Of a DNA stretch of 64,000 nt, positions 26,002 to 34,286 are shown piece by piece; the first letter of the stretch is position 1; every line of letters starts with the position of its first letter. The notes below the pieces were generated by a model. The model was not told the DNA's origin. It saw only the letters and a program-made list of their open reading frames with translations, and did not search any database. Source of the DNA: an uncultured Eubacteriales bacterium (GTDB taxonomy: Bacteria; Bacillota; Clostridia; Oscillospirales; Acutalibacteraceae); the NCBI GenBank assembly GCA_934630515.1, contig CAKTVV010000016.1, positions 8,028 to 72,027 on the forward strand, read 5' to 3'. The translations under genes and the position numbers were made by a program.

Positions 26002-26499
26002 TTAAGAAACAGTGAAGTATGCCGACCATTTATTATAGCGCTTTTCGCCGATTCCGGAGATATTGCGCAGATCCTCCACGCTCTGAAAGCCGCCGTGGCT
26101 GTCCCGATACGCAATGATCCGATCCGCAAACGTTTCTCCGATGCCGTTGATCGTCATCAGCTGCTCTTTGGTGGCAGTATTCAGATTCAGCATTCCGCCC
26201 CGCTCGCCGGAATGGCTGAGCGTTGTGGCTGCTGTGGTTGTTGTCACCGCAGAGGTCATTGAGACCGCAGGAATCGTCGATACCGTCGATGCAGCTGAGA
26301 ATGCTGTTGCAGCAGTCGTGCTCTCGGTTGTTGCTGCCGTAGTCGGCTGATCGGACAACACCGGAGTCAGCATAGGAGCTTCCGGCTTTGCATAGGCTTG
26401 TCCGATATAAAAGAACGCCACCGCCACTGTCGATAACGCCAGAATCCACAGCACCCGTTCTCTGGTCAAAATCTGTCCAAGGCGCCGTATAAGCCGCAT
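26002..26499 (-). CDS. ComEA-type helix-hairpin-helix DNA-binding protein
   Basis: 165 residues: one N-terminal membrane helix (about 18-37), a Thr/Ser/Ala-rich linker (about 50-100) and a C-terminal double HhH domain (LNLNTATKEQLMTINGIGETFADRIIAYR onward, cited by LNLNTATKEQL and ISGIGEKRYNKW). It is the reduced architecture, without the SLBB domain of Bacillus ComEA. It may bind incoming DNA at the cell surface, but no other competence pilus gene is present here, so competence is unproven. It follows radA by 6 bases. Confidence 0.85.
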   Translation of the reverse strand: MRLIRRLGQILTRERVLWILALSTVAVAFFYIGQAYAKPEAPMLTPVLSDQPTTAATTESTTAATAFSAASTVSTIPAVSMTSAVTTTTAATTLSHSGERGGMLNLNTATKEQLMTINGIGETFADRIIAYRDSHGGFQSVEDLRNISGIGEKRYNKWSAYFTVS

Positions 26500-26505
26500 G
26501 AGCCG

Positions 26506-27879
26506 TTACACCCCTTCGCTTTGAATTTCCTCAAACGCCTCCCGCACGGTACGGGCACCGACGACCTCGATCTCGGGTCGTTTCGTGACCGAGGAGAGAT
26601 TGTGATACGGTAAAATAATGCGTCGAAAGCCCATGCGTGCCGCTTCACCGATCCGTTGGTCAGCATTGGACACTGCCCGCAGCTCCCCGGTCAGACCAAT
26701 CTCGCCGAAAGCAATGTTGCCGGCGGGAATCACCGCATCCTTCAGCCCGGATACCAGCGCCAATGCCACCGGCAGATCCACCGCCGGTTCATCCAGCCAC
26801 AGGCCCCCCACCACATTCACATATACATCCAGATTGGAGAACAGATAGCCCGCCCGCTTCTCCAGCACTGCCAATATCAGCGACAACCGGTTGCAGTCAA
26901 AGCCGGTCGCCATCCGCCGGGGATTTCCGAAGCCGGTGGGCGACACCAACCCCTGAATTTCCGCCAGCATGGGACGGGTTCCCTCAATCGTGCACGCAAC
27001 ACAAGAGCCGCTCACATTGACAGGGCGCCCGGACAGCAGCATCAAAGAAGGGTTTTCCACCTCGGTCAGACCCCGATCGCCCATTTCAAAAACGCCCACC
27101 TCATTGGTGGAGCCATACCGATTTTTAACACAGCGCAGCAACCGGTAGCTGGAATGACGATCCCCCTCAAAATACAGCACACAGTCCACAATATGCTCCA
27201 TCACCTTGGGACCGGCGATAGCGCCATCCTTATTTACATGTCCGACAATAAAGGTAGGAATACCCAAACGCTTGACCGAGTGCATGATGGCGGCGGTACA
27301 CTCCCGCACCTGCGTCACGCTGCCGGATGCCGAGGCGATCGACGCCAGATTCATCGTCTGGATAGAGTCGATGATCAGAATGTCCGGCTTTTCGCTCTCC
27401 AGAGCATCCAGCACCGTATCCAGATCGTTTTCGCACAACACATACAACTGCTCGGCTGCCACACCCAACCGGTCGGCACGCAGCTTGAGCTGTCCCTCCG
27501 ATTCCTCGCCGGAGACATAGAGGATCTTCAGTGTCTGCCCTAAAAAGGCGCATATCTGCAGCAATAAGGTGGATTTTCCGATACCCGGATCGCCGCCAAT
27601 GAGCATCAATCCGCCTTTGACAACGCCGCCCCCCAGCACCCGATCCAGTTCCTTCATGCCGGTGCGGTAACGCTGGTGGCTGTCCATCCGAATTTCACCG
27701 ATCCGCTGCACCGATGCTGCTCCTACGCCACCCCGGTGACTGCGGGAATCCGTGACCGGCTGCCGCACCTGCTCCTCGATGGAGTTCCAAGCGCCGCACT
27801 GAGGGCAGCGCCCGTACCATTTGGCCGATTCCGCTCCGCACGCATCACAGACGTATATCGGTTTGCTCTTTCCTGCCAT
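26506..27879 (-). CDS. radA: DNA repair protein RadA
   Basis: Branch-migration ATPase in recombination. 457 residues from ATG 27879 (SD AAGGAGGAC); the longer frame from 28029 is spurious and overlaps cwlD. N-terminal C4 zinc finger Cys11, Cys14, Cys25, Cys28; Walker A GGDPGIGKST; RadA-specific KNRYGSTNEVGVF motif; C-terminal Lon-like domain (about 285-457). Confidence 0.96.
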   Translation of the reverse strand: MAGKSKPIYVCDACGAESAKWYGRCPQCGAWNSIEEQVRQPVTDSRSHRGGVGAASVQRIGEIRMDSHQRYRTGMKELDRVLGGGVVKGGLMLIGGDPGIGKSTLLLQICAFLGQTLKILYVSGEESEGQLKLRADRLGVAAEQLYVLCENDLDTVLDALESEKPDILIIDSIQTMNLASIASASGSVTQVRECTAAIMHSVKRLGIPTFIVGHVNKDGAIAGPKVMEHIVDCVLYFEGDRHSSYRLLRCVKNRYGSTNEVGVFEMGDRGLTEVENPSLMLLSGRPVNVSGSCVACTIEGTRPMLAEIQGLVSPTGFGNPRRMATGFDCNRLSLILAVLEKRAGYLFSNLDVYVNVVGGLWLDEPAVDLPVALALVSGLKDAVIPAGNIAFGEIGLTGELRAVSNADQRIGEAARMGFRRIILPYHNLSSVTKRPEIEVVGARTVREAFEEIQSEGV

Positions 27880-27896
27880 TTTGTCCTCCTTAGAGT

Positions 27897-28592
27897 CTAT
27901 TCCATCCGGTAATTCCAATACCCGATCATAATACACCACGCCATTTTCTGTTGATATGCCGGTTCCTTCAGCTGCTCCCGTTCCGCCGGATTGGACAAAA
28001 AGCCACATTCCACCAGCACCGCCGGGCATTGGGCATGATAGAGCAGAAATATGCCGTCGGTCGCCTGTTTCAGCTCCCGTTTATTCTCCGGCTGCAATCC
28101 GGATACCACGCTGCTGCGCAGCTGCTCCGCCAACCGGCGGCTGTCCGGATGATTCCCGGAATAGAACATCTGCGCACCGTGATACTGCGGCTGTGCAAAG
28201 TGATTCTGGTGAATGGAAATAACCGCAGAAGCCGTCTGGTACAGCTCCAGACGGCGATGCATGTCCCGACTTTTCCGACTGCGGGTCGTATCCGACGGAT
28301 CGCCGATGGAGATATCCTCCTGCCGGGTCATCGCCGCAGGAACGCCGCATACCCGCAGCATATCCCTCAGATCCAGACCGATCGCCAGATTGATATTCTT
28401 TTCCAGCGTGCCGTCGGCGACCTGTGCTCCGCCGTCCTCGCCGCCGTGTCCCGGATCGATAAGCAAGGGGGCTTCTGCCGGAAGTACCGCCGTCTGGATC
28501 GGATGGACAGACAGCAGCCAGGCCACCGATCCCAGCAGGCAGGCGAGCGCTCCGCTGCCAATACCGCAGAGTATCCGTTCAGTTCGGGTCAT
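27897..28592 (-). CDS. cwlD: N-acetylmuramoyl-L-alanine amidase CwlD (spore cortex maturation)
   Basis: 231 residues. An N-terminal membrane helix (about 8-28) and an Amidase_3 zinc domain with His49 (DPGHGGEDGG), Glu64 (LEKNINL), His128 (SIHQNHF) and catalytic Glu195 (VLVECGFLSN). Its length and anchor match CwlD, which with PdaA forms muramic-delta-lactam, the cortex mark recognised by germination enzymes such as the SleC-type protein in this window. A general cell-wall amidase is the alternative. Confidence 0.88.
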   Translation of the reverse strand: MTRTERILCGIGSGALACLLGSVAWLLSVHPIQTAVLPAEAPLLIDPGHGGEDGGAQVADGTLEKNINLAIGLDLRDMLRVCGVPAAMTRQEDISIGDPSDTTRSRKSRDMHRRLELYQTASAVISIHQNHFAQPQYHGAQMFYSGNHPDSRRLAEQLRSSVVSGLQPENKRELKQATDGIFLLYHAQCPAVLVECGFLSNPAEREQLKEPAYQQKMAWCIMIGYWNYRME

Positions 28593-28645
28593 ACCTCCAC
28601 CTCCGCAGCCATTCTATGCCTGCGGGGACAGAGAATATGCCAGCG

Positions 28646-29401
28646 TCAGATCTCGGAATCGGGCGTTTCGATCGTATCCGAGGTCTTTTTATAGGTGAGA
28701 TGCTCTTTGATGGAGAATTTACGGAATCCCAGCCGATAAGAGATCGCACATACCACCGGAACAAACACCAGCGTCAGAGCACAGGCGAGCAGTCCACCCA
28801 CCGGCAGCTTGCCCGGCTCTGTGTTGTTTCCTAAAACGGCATTGATATAGGGCAGGTACGGGATCTGCGTAATCCGGTAGATCGCCAGATACAGCGTTCC
28901 CTTGCCGGTCATCTTCACGATCCACGCACCGATATACAGTAGCGCCGACGGGATCGTCGCCAGAATTCCGATCCGCAATCCACGCAGGGGATCGGGGGGT
29001 TTGCCCTTATACCGCACCTTCGTGTCGTCCTTACCGCCCAGCTCCCACAGCAGATTGTAGGGAAACACCCCCATGAGGAACAGCATCATCAGCGTCGTCA
29101 GCACATCCAGCAGCACCTTGACACCGTGAGGGATCTCGGTGATCTTTATCACCGACTGCCCCTCCTCAGCCTCAGGAATGGAATCCTCGGTCTCCCCGGC
29201 AGTGAAATAGTGCTCCTCCACCAGTGTGGTTGTACCGGCGGCGTCTGTCTGAGCGATCCGATACCCCACCGTGCGGCCAAACAGCCCGTTTCCCAGCACC
29301 GACATGGAAAGATACAGCACCGCACACATGATCGTGGCGACAATGAGTCTACCCCACACCTTCAGCGCCGTTTTCAGCGTATGCTTCGTTGTGTTTTTCA
29401 T
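28646..29401 (-). CDS. Multi-pass membrane protein of unknown function
   Basis: 251 residues. Helices at about 16-35, 95-117, 143-163, 172-190 and 200-222; a soluble loop with an acidic patch (EDSIPEAEEGQ) between the first two. I recognise no family motif. It lies between cwlD and rpiB on the same strand, with gaps of 53 and 14 bases. Function cannot be assigned. Confidence 0.8.
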   Translation of the reverse strand: MKNTTKHTLKTALKVWGRLIVATIMCAVLYLSMSVLGNGLFGRTVGYRIAQTDAAGTTTLVEEHYFTAGETEDSIPEAEEGQSVIKITEIPHGVKVLLDVLTTLMMLFLMGVFPYNLLWELGGKDDTKVRYKGKPPDPLRGLRIGILATIPSALLYIGAWIVKMTGKGTLYLAIYRITQIPYLPYINAVLGNNTEPGKLPVGGLLACALTLVFVPVVCAISYRLGFRKFSIKEHLTYKKTSDTIETPDSEI

Positions 29402-29415
29402 GGTCTCACCTCATA

Positions 29416-29865
29416 TTATTCGATCGCTTCGCCATTTTCCAGCGCGGTGATCATGTCGATCCGGGTCTGATGGCGCCCGCCCTCAAAAGGAGTGTCCAAA
29501 AACGCCTCGACGATCATCTTGGCTAACTCCACACCGATGACCCGTGCGCCCAACGCCAACATGTTGGCATCATTGTGTGCCCGGGTCATTTTTGCAGAAT
29601 AGGGGTCGCCGCACAAGGCGCAGCGGATACCGGGAACCTTGTTGGCTGCCAGCGACATACCGATACCGGTGCCGCAGATGACGATGCCCCGGTCGCACTC
29701 GCCGGATGCCACTGCCCGTGCCGCACGGGCGCCGTAAACGGGATAATGGCAGCTCTCCGGCGTATAGGTGCCGAAATCCCGGTATTCCAATCCCCGAGTT
29801 GTCAGCAAAGCCTCTACCTCTGCCTTCAGCTCCAATGCCGAATGGTCACATGCAATTGCAATCAT
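29416..29865 (-). CDS. rpiB: Ribose-5-phosphate isomerase B
   Basis: 149 residues from ATG 29865, which has GGAGGT at the right distance; the ATG at 29880 lies upstream of that SD. Motifs: AIACDHSALELK, a catalytic cysteine in RCALCGDPYSA, GIVICGTGIGMSLAANKVPG and HNDANMLALGARV. It interconverts ribulose- and ribose-5-phosphate. Confidence 0.96.
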   Translation of the reverse strand: MIAIACDHSALELKAEVEALLTTRGLEYRDFGTYTPESCHYPVYGARAARAVASGECDRGIVICGTGIGMSLAANKVPGIRCALCGDPYSAKMTRAHNDANMLALGARVIGVELAKMIVEAFLDTPFEGGRHQTRIDMITALENGEAIE

Positions 29866-29884
29866 ATCTGTTACCTCCATAGTT

Positions 29885-30625
29885 TTATCCGATGATCATA
29901 CCGCCGTTCGGCGCCAATACCTGCCCGGTGATAAACCCGGCGGCATCCGACAGTAAAAATGTCGCTGCCTGTGCCACATCCTGTACCGTCCCCAGACGGC
30001 ACAGGGGCGTCTCCTCCCGGAGCTCCTGCAAAGCTGCCTCGTCGAAGCCTGCCATCATATCCGTCTGAATGACCCCGGGCGCTACACAGTTCACACGGAT
30101 GCCGGAGGGGCCGACCTCCTTTGCCAGCGCCCGGGTGAACCCGATCAGCGCCGCCTTGGCGGCAGAATAGGGTACCTCACAGGAACCGCCCACCTGCCCC
30201 CACATGGAGGAAATATTCACGATGCTGCCGGTCTGCCGCCGGATCATACCGGGCAAAAAGCGGCGGCAGGTGTAAAACGCTCCATCCACATGGGTCGCCA
30301 TCATGCGGTGCCACTCAGTGTCGGTCACATCTGTCAGCAGCTTTTGCTGAGCGATGCCGGCGTTATTCACCAGAGCCGTCACCGTACCCAGCTCCCGTTC
30401 AACGGCATCGCCCATACGGGCGACCGCCTCTGCATCGGTCACATCGCACACATATCCCTTGGCGTCGCCGCCCCGGGCAATAATCTCCGCTGCGACCGCC
30501 TGCACCGATTCGGGAGAACGTCCGTTTACGGCAACCGCATACCCACCCTGAGCCAATTGCAGAGCTATGGCTCGTCCGATCCCACGGGAGGAACCGGTCA
30601 CTAACGCAATCCTCCGCATATTCAC
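29885..30625 (-). CDS. fabG: 3-oxoacyl-ACP reductase-like short-chain dehydrogenase
   Basis: 246 residues, classical SDR: NAD(P) motif TGSSRGIGRAI, NNAG, catalytic Ser in NISSMWG, Tyr-x3-Lys in YSAAKAAL. Length and sequence fit FabG of fatty acid synthesis. No other fab gene is near, so another SDR substrate is possible. The GTG start overlaps the dCMP deaminase stop by 4 bases; an ATG two codons later is the alternative. Confidence 0.82.
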   Translation of the reverse strand: MNMRRIALVTGSSRGIGRAIALQLAQGGYAVAVNGRSPESVQAVAAEIIARGGDAKGYVCDVTDAEAVARMGDAVERELGTVTALVNNAGIAQQKLLTDVTDTEWHRMMATHVDGAFYTCRRFLPGMIRRQTGSIVNISSMWGQVGGSCEVPYSAAKAALIGFTRALAKEVGPSGIRVNCVAPGVIQTDMMAGFDEAALQELREETPLCRLGTVQDVAQAATFLLSDAAGFITGQVLAPNGGMIIG

Positions 30626-31104
30626 AGCTCCAGATCGACTTGATGTCCGGTGGGCTCATACTGTGCATACTCTACCCCGGTCATACGGAACATCAGCTTG
30701 GACGCCTTGACCGAATCGCTGTCGGAATACTTGTCCGACAGGTACACCACCCGCTTGACGCCGGACTGGATCAGCGCCTTTGCGCACTCGTTGCAGGGGA
30801 ACAGCGTGGTGTATACCGTGGCGCCGTGCACATTGCCGCCGGAATAGTTCAGAATGGCGTTCAGCTCCGCATGACACACAAAAAGATACTTCGTATCCAT
30901 CGGCTGACCGTCCCGGGCCCAAGGCATTACTGCATCGGCGCAGCCGGTCGGCATTCCGTTATAGCCCACCGACAGGATCTTGTTGTCCTTATCCACGATA
31001 CAGGCACCCACCTGCGTGCCGGGATCCTTGCTGCGCTGGGCAGACAGAATAGCGATCCCCATAAAATAGGCATCCCAGCTGAGATAATCGTTTCTCTGAT
31101 CCAT
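30622..31104 (-). CDS. dCMP deaminase
   Basis: Converts dCMP to dUMP, the substrate of ThyX. 160 residues; zinc site HAELNAIL and PCNECAKALI, with a preceding Cys/His-rich segment VCHAE. Similar to Bacillus ComEB. It overlaps fabG and abuts mutY (GGGGAGG of its SD is inside the mutY end). Confidence 0.94.
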   Translation of the reverse strand: MDQRNDYLSWDAYFMGIAILSAQRSKDPGTQVGACIVDKDNKILSVGYNGMPTGCADAVMPWARDGQPMDTKYLFVCHAELNAILNYSGGNVHGATVYTTLFPCNECAKALIQSGVKRVVYLSDKYSDSDSVKASKLMFRMTGVEYAQYEPTGHQVDLEL

Positions 31105-31109
31105 AACCG

Positions 31110-32174
31110 TTATACCTCCCCGGTCAAAAGTGATGGCAATAACGCCGCATAAGCTCGAAAAGCACTGGGCAAGGCTACCGTCGCCTGTAATTCAGTCAGA
31201 GATGACCAAGCATAGCCCTGCGGCAGCTGGGGCAGCCCGGCGCAGCGATACAGCTCACCGGTCATGCGCCATTCCACATGAGAAAACAGGTGCTTACCCG
31301 GCGGCAATGCAAGCGGTGCGCTCAACCCGGTCAGCGGAAGCATCGACTCCTCGCTGCACAGATGATTAGGCAGCTCCCACAAGCCCGCCAGCAATCCGCT
31401 ATCCGGACGGCGGTGCAGCAGCACCCGTTTGTCTCCGTCGGTGCCGCCGATCACCACCTGCACTGTGCGCTCCTCAACACGGCGGGTCTGGCGCTTCACC
31501 CGTACCGGCAGCTCCCCCTGCCGTCCGGCAGCAAAGGCCTCACAGCCAAACCGCAGCGGACACAACTCACACCGGGGGCTGGCACCGGGAAGACACACGG
31601 TCTCTCCCAGCTCCATCACCGCCTGATTAAAGCGCCCCGGCTCGTTCGAAGGCAGCAGCTCCCGGAAAAGAGCCGCATAATGCCGTTTAGCGCCTGCAGA
31701 CAATACATCCGTCTCATCGCAGCACAGCCGGGACATTACCCGCATTCCGTTTCCGTCCACTGCCGGAACCGGAATGGCAAATGCGATCGAGGCAATGGCT
31801 CCCGCCGTGTAATCGCCGATGCCGGGCAGTGCCAATAAAGCTTCGTAATCAGCGGGCAGCTCGCCGCCGTAATCCCGACATAGGATCTGCGCCGCCTTTT
31901 GCAAATTGCGCACCCGGCTATAGTAGCCCAAGCCCTCCCACAGCTTCAGCAATACATCCTCCGGCGCTGCCGCCAGCGACGGTACGTCCGGAAGTCTTGC
32001 CATAAACCGCTCATAATACGGCAGCACTGCCTCAATACGGGTCTGCTGCAGCATAATTTCCGACACCCAAACTCGGTATGGGGTAGGCGCTTGTCTCCAT
32101 GGAAGCGGGCGATTGTGAGTGAGATACCAGTCCGATAAAGCGGCTGCGCCCTTTCTTTTCAGAGCGTCGTTCAT
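31110..32174 (-). CDS. mutY: A/G-specific adenine DNA glycosylase
   Basis: Removes A opposite 8-oxo-G. 354 residues. HhH-GPD fold with LPGIGDYTAGAIASIAF and the catalytic Asp in PAVDGNGMRV; catalytic Glu in LQQTRIEAVLPYY. The [4Fe-4S] cysteines are in CLPGASPRCELCPLRFGC. A C-terminal Nudix-like domain (about 230-350) reads the 8-oxo-G strand. Confidence 0.94.
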   Translation of the reverse strand: MNDALKRKGAAALSDWYLTHNRPLPWRQAPTPYRVWVSEIMLQQTRIEAVLPYYERFMARLPDVPSLAAAPEDVLLKLWEGLGYYSRVRNLQKAAQILCRDYGGELPADYEALLALPGIGDYTAGAIASIAFAIPVPAVDGNGMRVMSRLCCDETDVLSAGAKRHYAALFRELLPSNEPGRFNQAVMELGETVCLPGASPRCELCPLRFGCEAFAAGRQGELPVRVKRQTRRVEERTVQVVIGGTDGDKRVLLHRRPDSGLLAGLWELPNHLCSEESMLPLTGLSAPLALPPGKHLFSHVEWRMTGELYRCAGLPQLPQGYAWSSLTELQATVALPSAFRAYAALLPSLLTGEV

Positions 32175-32196
32175 AAAAATTCCTCAAAAATGGACG

Positions 32197-32249
32197 AAAC
32201 GGGCCGTCCTTGCCGCTATGCGGCAAAGATGACCCGTGTGCGCCCGTTT
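32197..32249 (-). terminator. Hairpin after upp
   Basis: AAACGGGC (32197-32204) pairs with GCCCGTTT (32242-32249) around an inner GCCGC-TAT-GCGGC stem; on the minus strand CGTCCATTTTT follows. The arm overlaps the upp stop codon. Probably a weak terminator in front of mutY. Confidence 0.45.
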
Positions 32250-32880
32250 ATTTTGTGCCGAAAATGCGGTCGCCGGCATCGCCCAATCCGGGAACGATGT
32301 AGCCATTTTCATTGAGGTGCAGATCCTGCGAGGCGCAGTAGATCTTCACATCCGGATGCTTATCCGACAGTGCCTTCAGGCCCTCCGGCGCCGCAATAAT
32401 GCACATGAATTTGATGCTGCGGGGATGCCGGGTCTTGATCTGATCGATAGCATCGATGGCAGAGCCGCCGGTAGCCAACATGGGATCCAGCACGACCACG
32501 TCCCGTTCCTCAATATCATGAGGCAGCTTACAGTAGTACGGATGAGGGATCAGCGTCTCCTCATCCCGGTACATGCCGATATGTCCCACACGAGCGGAGG
32601 GGATCAGCTCCAGCGCACCATCCACCATGCCCAGACCGGCACGCAGGATCGGAACAAATGCCAGCTTGCGTCCCGCAATGACCTTGCTCTTGGCAACGGT
32701 GATGGGGGTCTCTACCTCCACCTCGCAAACCGGCAGATCCCGGGTCGCCTCATACACCATCAGCTCGGTGATCTCCTTGATCAGCTCACGGAATTGCTTA
32801 GAGCTGGTGTTTTTGTCCCGCAGCAAGGTCACCTTGTGCTGGATCAGCGGATGGTCTGCGATGAACGGTGAGTTCGACAT
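32248..32880 (-). CDS. upp: Uracil phosphoribosyltransferase
   Basis: Salvages uracil with PRPP to give UMP. 210 residues from ATG 32880 (GGAGGTAATG SD), the usual 209-210 length; the ATG at 32895 is too early. PRPP motif VVVLDPMLATGGSA and the uracil-binding end YIVPGLGDAGDRIFG are intact. Confidence 0.96.
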   Translation of the reverse strand: MSNSPFIADHPLIQHKVTLLRDKNTSSKQFRELIKEITELMVYEATRDLPVCEVEVETPITVAKSKVIAGRKLAFVPILRAGLGMVDGALELIPSARVGHIGMYRDEETLIPHPYYCKLPHDIEERDVVVLDPMLATGGSAIDAIDQIKTRHPRSIKFMCIIAAPEGLKALSDKHPDVKIYCASQDLHLNENGYIVPGLGDAGDRIFGTK

Positions 32881-32920
32881 TTTCATTACCTCCATAATAT
32901 ATCATGCGAAACCGCATGGA

Positions 32921-33667
32921 TTACTGTGTTATCTGCGCCGCTTCCCCGCCGGTCTGACGGGCACGCAGCTCCCGCTCTGCCTGCGGGAGGCGCAGATAGG
33001 TGGGCATCAAAGCGGCAGCCGAGACAGTCTCCCCCTGCGCCAGCTTATGTCGGGCGACCAACGCCGTTCCCACCGCCGACTGAAATCGCAGCGGCGTCGG
33101 CGCCAGCGACAGCCGGGGAATATCCTCTTTCAGCATAGTATAGCACATATTACTGCCGTCGCCAACCAAAATCACCGATTTTTTTTGACTTTTTAGCCGG
33201 TTTTTCAATTCTTCGACCGGCAACGCCTCATCCGGTGTCAGCCGGGACAGTGCGCCGTCTGCATCCAGTGAAAAGGCAGCCGTATATACCTGCTGGCAAC
33301 GAGCATCCATCACGCAGCAGATCAGCCCCTCCATCGGCAGAGAACGCAGCGGCTCTGCCATCGCCTCCAGGGTTGAAACAGCTATGCAGGGGATCTCATC
33401 TGCAAAGGCCAACCCCTTTACAGTGGAAACACCAATACGCACACCGGTAAAGGAGCCCGGCCCCACATTCACGGCTACAGCGTCCAGCTGTTTCACCGAA
33501 ACGCCGGATAATTGCAGCATATGCTCGATCATAGGCATCAGCGTCTGGCTGTGGGTCTGTCCACTATGGCTATAATAAGACGCCAGCACCCGTTCCTCCT
33601 GCAAAAGCGCACAGGAGACCGGTGTTGCCGAGGTATCGACCGCAAGGATCAACGCCACATCCATCAC
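32921..33667 (-). CDS. tsaB: tRNA threonylcarbamoyladenosine biosynthesis protein TsaB
   Basis: 248 residues, ASKHA fold: LAVDTSATPVSCALL near the start, VNVGPGSFTGVRIG in the middle. It works with TsaD and TsaE to form t6A37 in ANN-decoding tRNAs. The start is unclear: GTG 33667, ATG 33664 or GTG 33658 all sit close behind AAAGGAAG. It is downstream of tsaE by 58 bases; tsaD is not in the window. Confidence 0.93.
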   Translation of the reverse strand: MMDVALILAVDTSATPVSCALLQEERVLASYYSHSGQTHSQTLMPMIEHMLQLSGVSVKQLDAVAVNVGPGSFTGVRIGVSTVKGLAFADEIPCIAVSTLEAMAEPLRSLPMEGLICCVMDARCQQVYTAAFSLDADGALSRLTPDEALPVEELKNRLKSQKKSVILVGDGSNMCYTMLKEDIPRLSLAPTPLRFQSAVGTALVARHKLAQGETVSAAALMPTYLRLPQAERELRARQTGGEAAQITQ

Positions 33668-33725
33668 TTCCTTTCAGCTCTGTCCCGAAACTCCGATCGT
33701 ACAACAGTGCGTTCCGTTCTTTGGT

Positions 33726-34151
33726 TCACTCCGAAGGAACCACTCGTTCAATGCAGCGGGTCTGCTCATCCGGTGCAGAAAAATACAGCCGAATCGCATC
33801 CGCAGGCAGAGCGTTTTCGATGTTCTCGCTCCACTCCACCACCAGAATGGCTCCCGCCGCCAAGTAATCAAAAAAGCCTGTGGAATACAGGTCGTCCCAG
33901 CCGGAGACCCGGTACATATCGAAATGTACCAGCGGCGGAGTGCCACCGTAATCGTGTACCAGCGCAAAGGTAGGACTGGACACCGGAGCTGTGAGCCCCA
34001 TCCCCCGAGCAATTCCCCGCACTAAGGCGGTCTTCCCCATGCCCATGCCGCCGAACAGAGCCAGCACGGCACCGCTGTGCAAGGCAGGTGCCAACGCCGC
34101 ACCAAACGCCTCGGTTTCTTCCACCGAATGGGATATGACCCGGTCTACCAC
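33726..34151 (-). CDS. tsaE: tRNA threonylcarbamoyladenosine biosynthesis ATPase TsaE
   Basis: 141 residues, P-loop GGMGMGKTALVRG, switch SSPTFALVHDY, and VEWSENI late motif. It supplies ATPase activity to the TsaBD complex. GTG start at 34151 behind AAGGAGGTG. Confidence 0.94.
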   Translation of the reverse strand: MVDRVISHSVEETEAFGAALAPALHSGAVLALFGGMGMGKTALVRGIARGMGLTAPVSSPTFALVHDYGGTPPLVHFDMYRVSGWDDLYSTGFFDYLAAGAILVVEWSENIENALPADAIRLYFSAPDEQTRCIERVVPSE

Positions 34152-34189
34152 GGCGGCACCTCCTTGCTCGACAAAATTCGCTACTTAGT

Positions 34190-34218
34190 ATTTTATCACA
34201 CTTTCGCAAATAATGAAA
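34190..34218 (-). promoter_or_regulatory. Probable sigma-A promoter of tsaE-tsaB
   Basis: On the minus strand TTTCAT (34218-34213), 17 bp, TAAAAT (34195-34190). It lies only 7 bp from the divergent rodA promoter. Confidence 0.55.
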
Positions 34219-34225
34219 GAGAAAC

Positions 34226-34254
34226 TTGCATCCTGCGTAAAAATTCGGTATAAT
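34226..34254 (+). promoter_or_regulatory. Sigma-A promoter of rodA
   Basis: TTGCAT (34226-34231), 17 bp, TATAAT (34249-34254); the predicted transcript start is about 26 nt before the TTG start codon. Confidence 0.88.
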
Positions 34255-34286
34255 GGACAGGAATGAACTGAAGGGATGGGAGCGGC

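Noticed and set aside
26180..26360. Repeat-rich region coding for Thr/Ala/Val as a DNA tandem repeat
   Set aside because: It is the low-complexity linker of the ComEA-like protein; codons vary and no exact DNA repeat unit exists.
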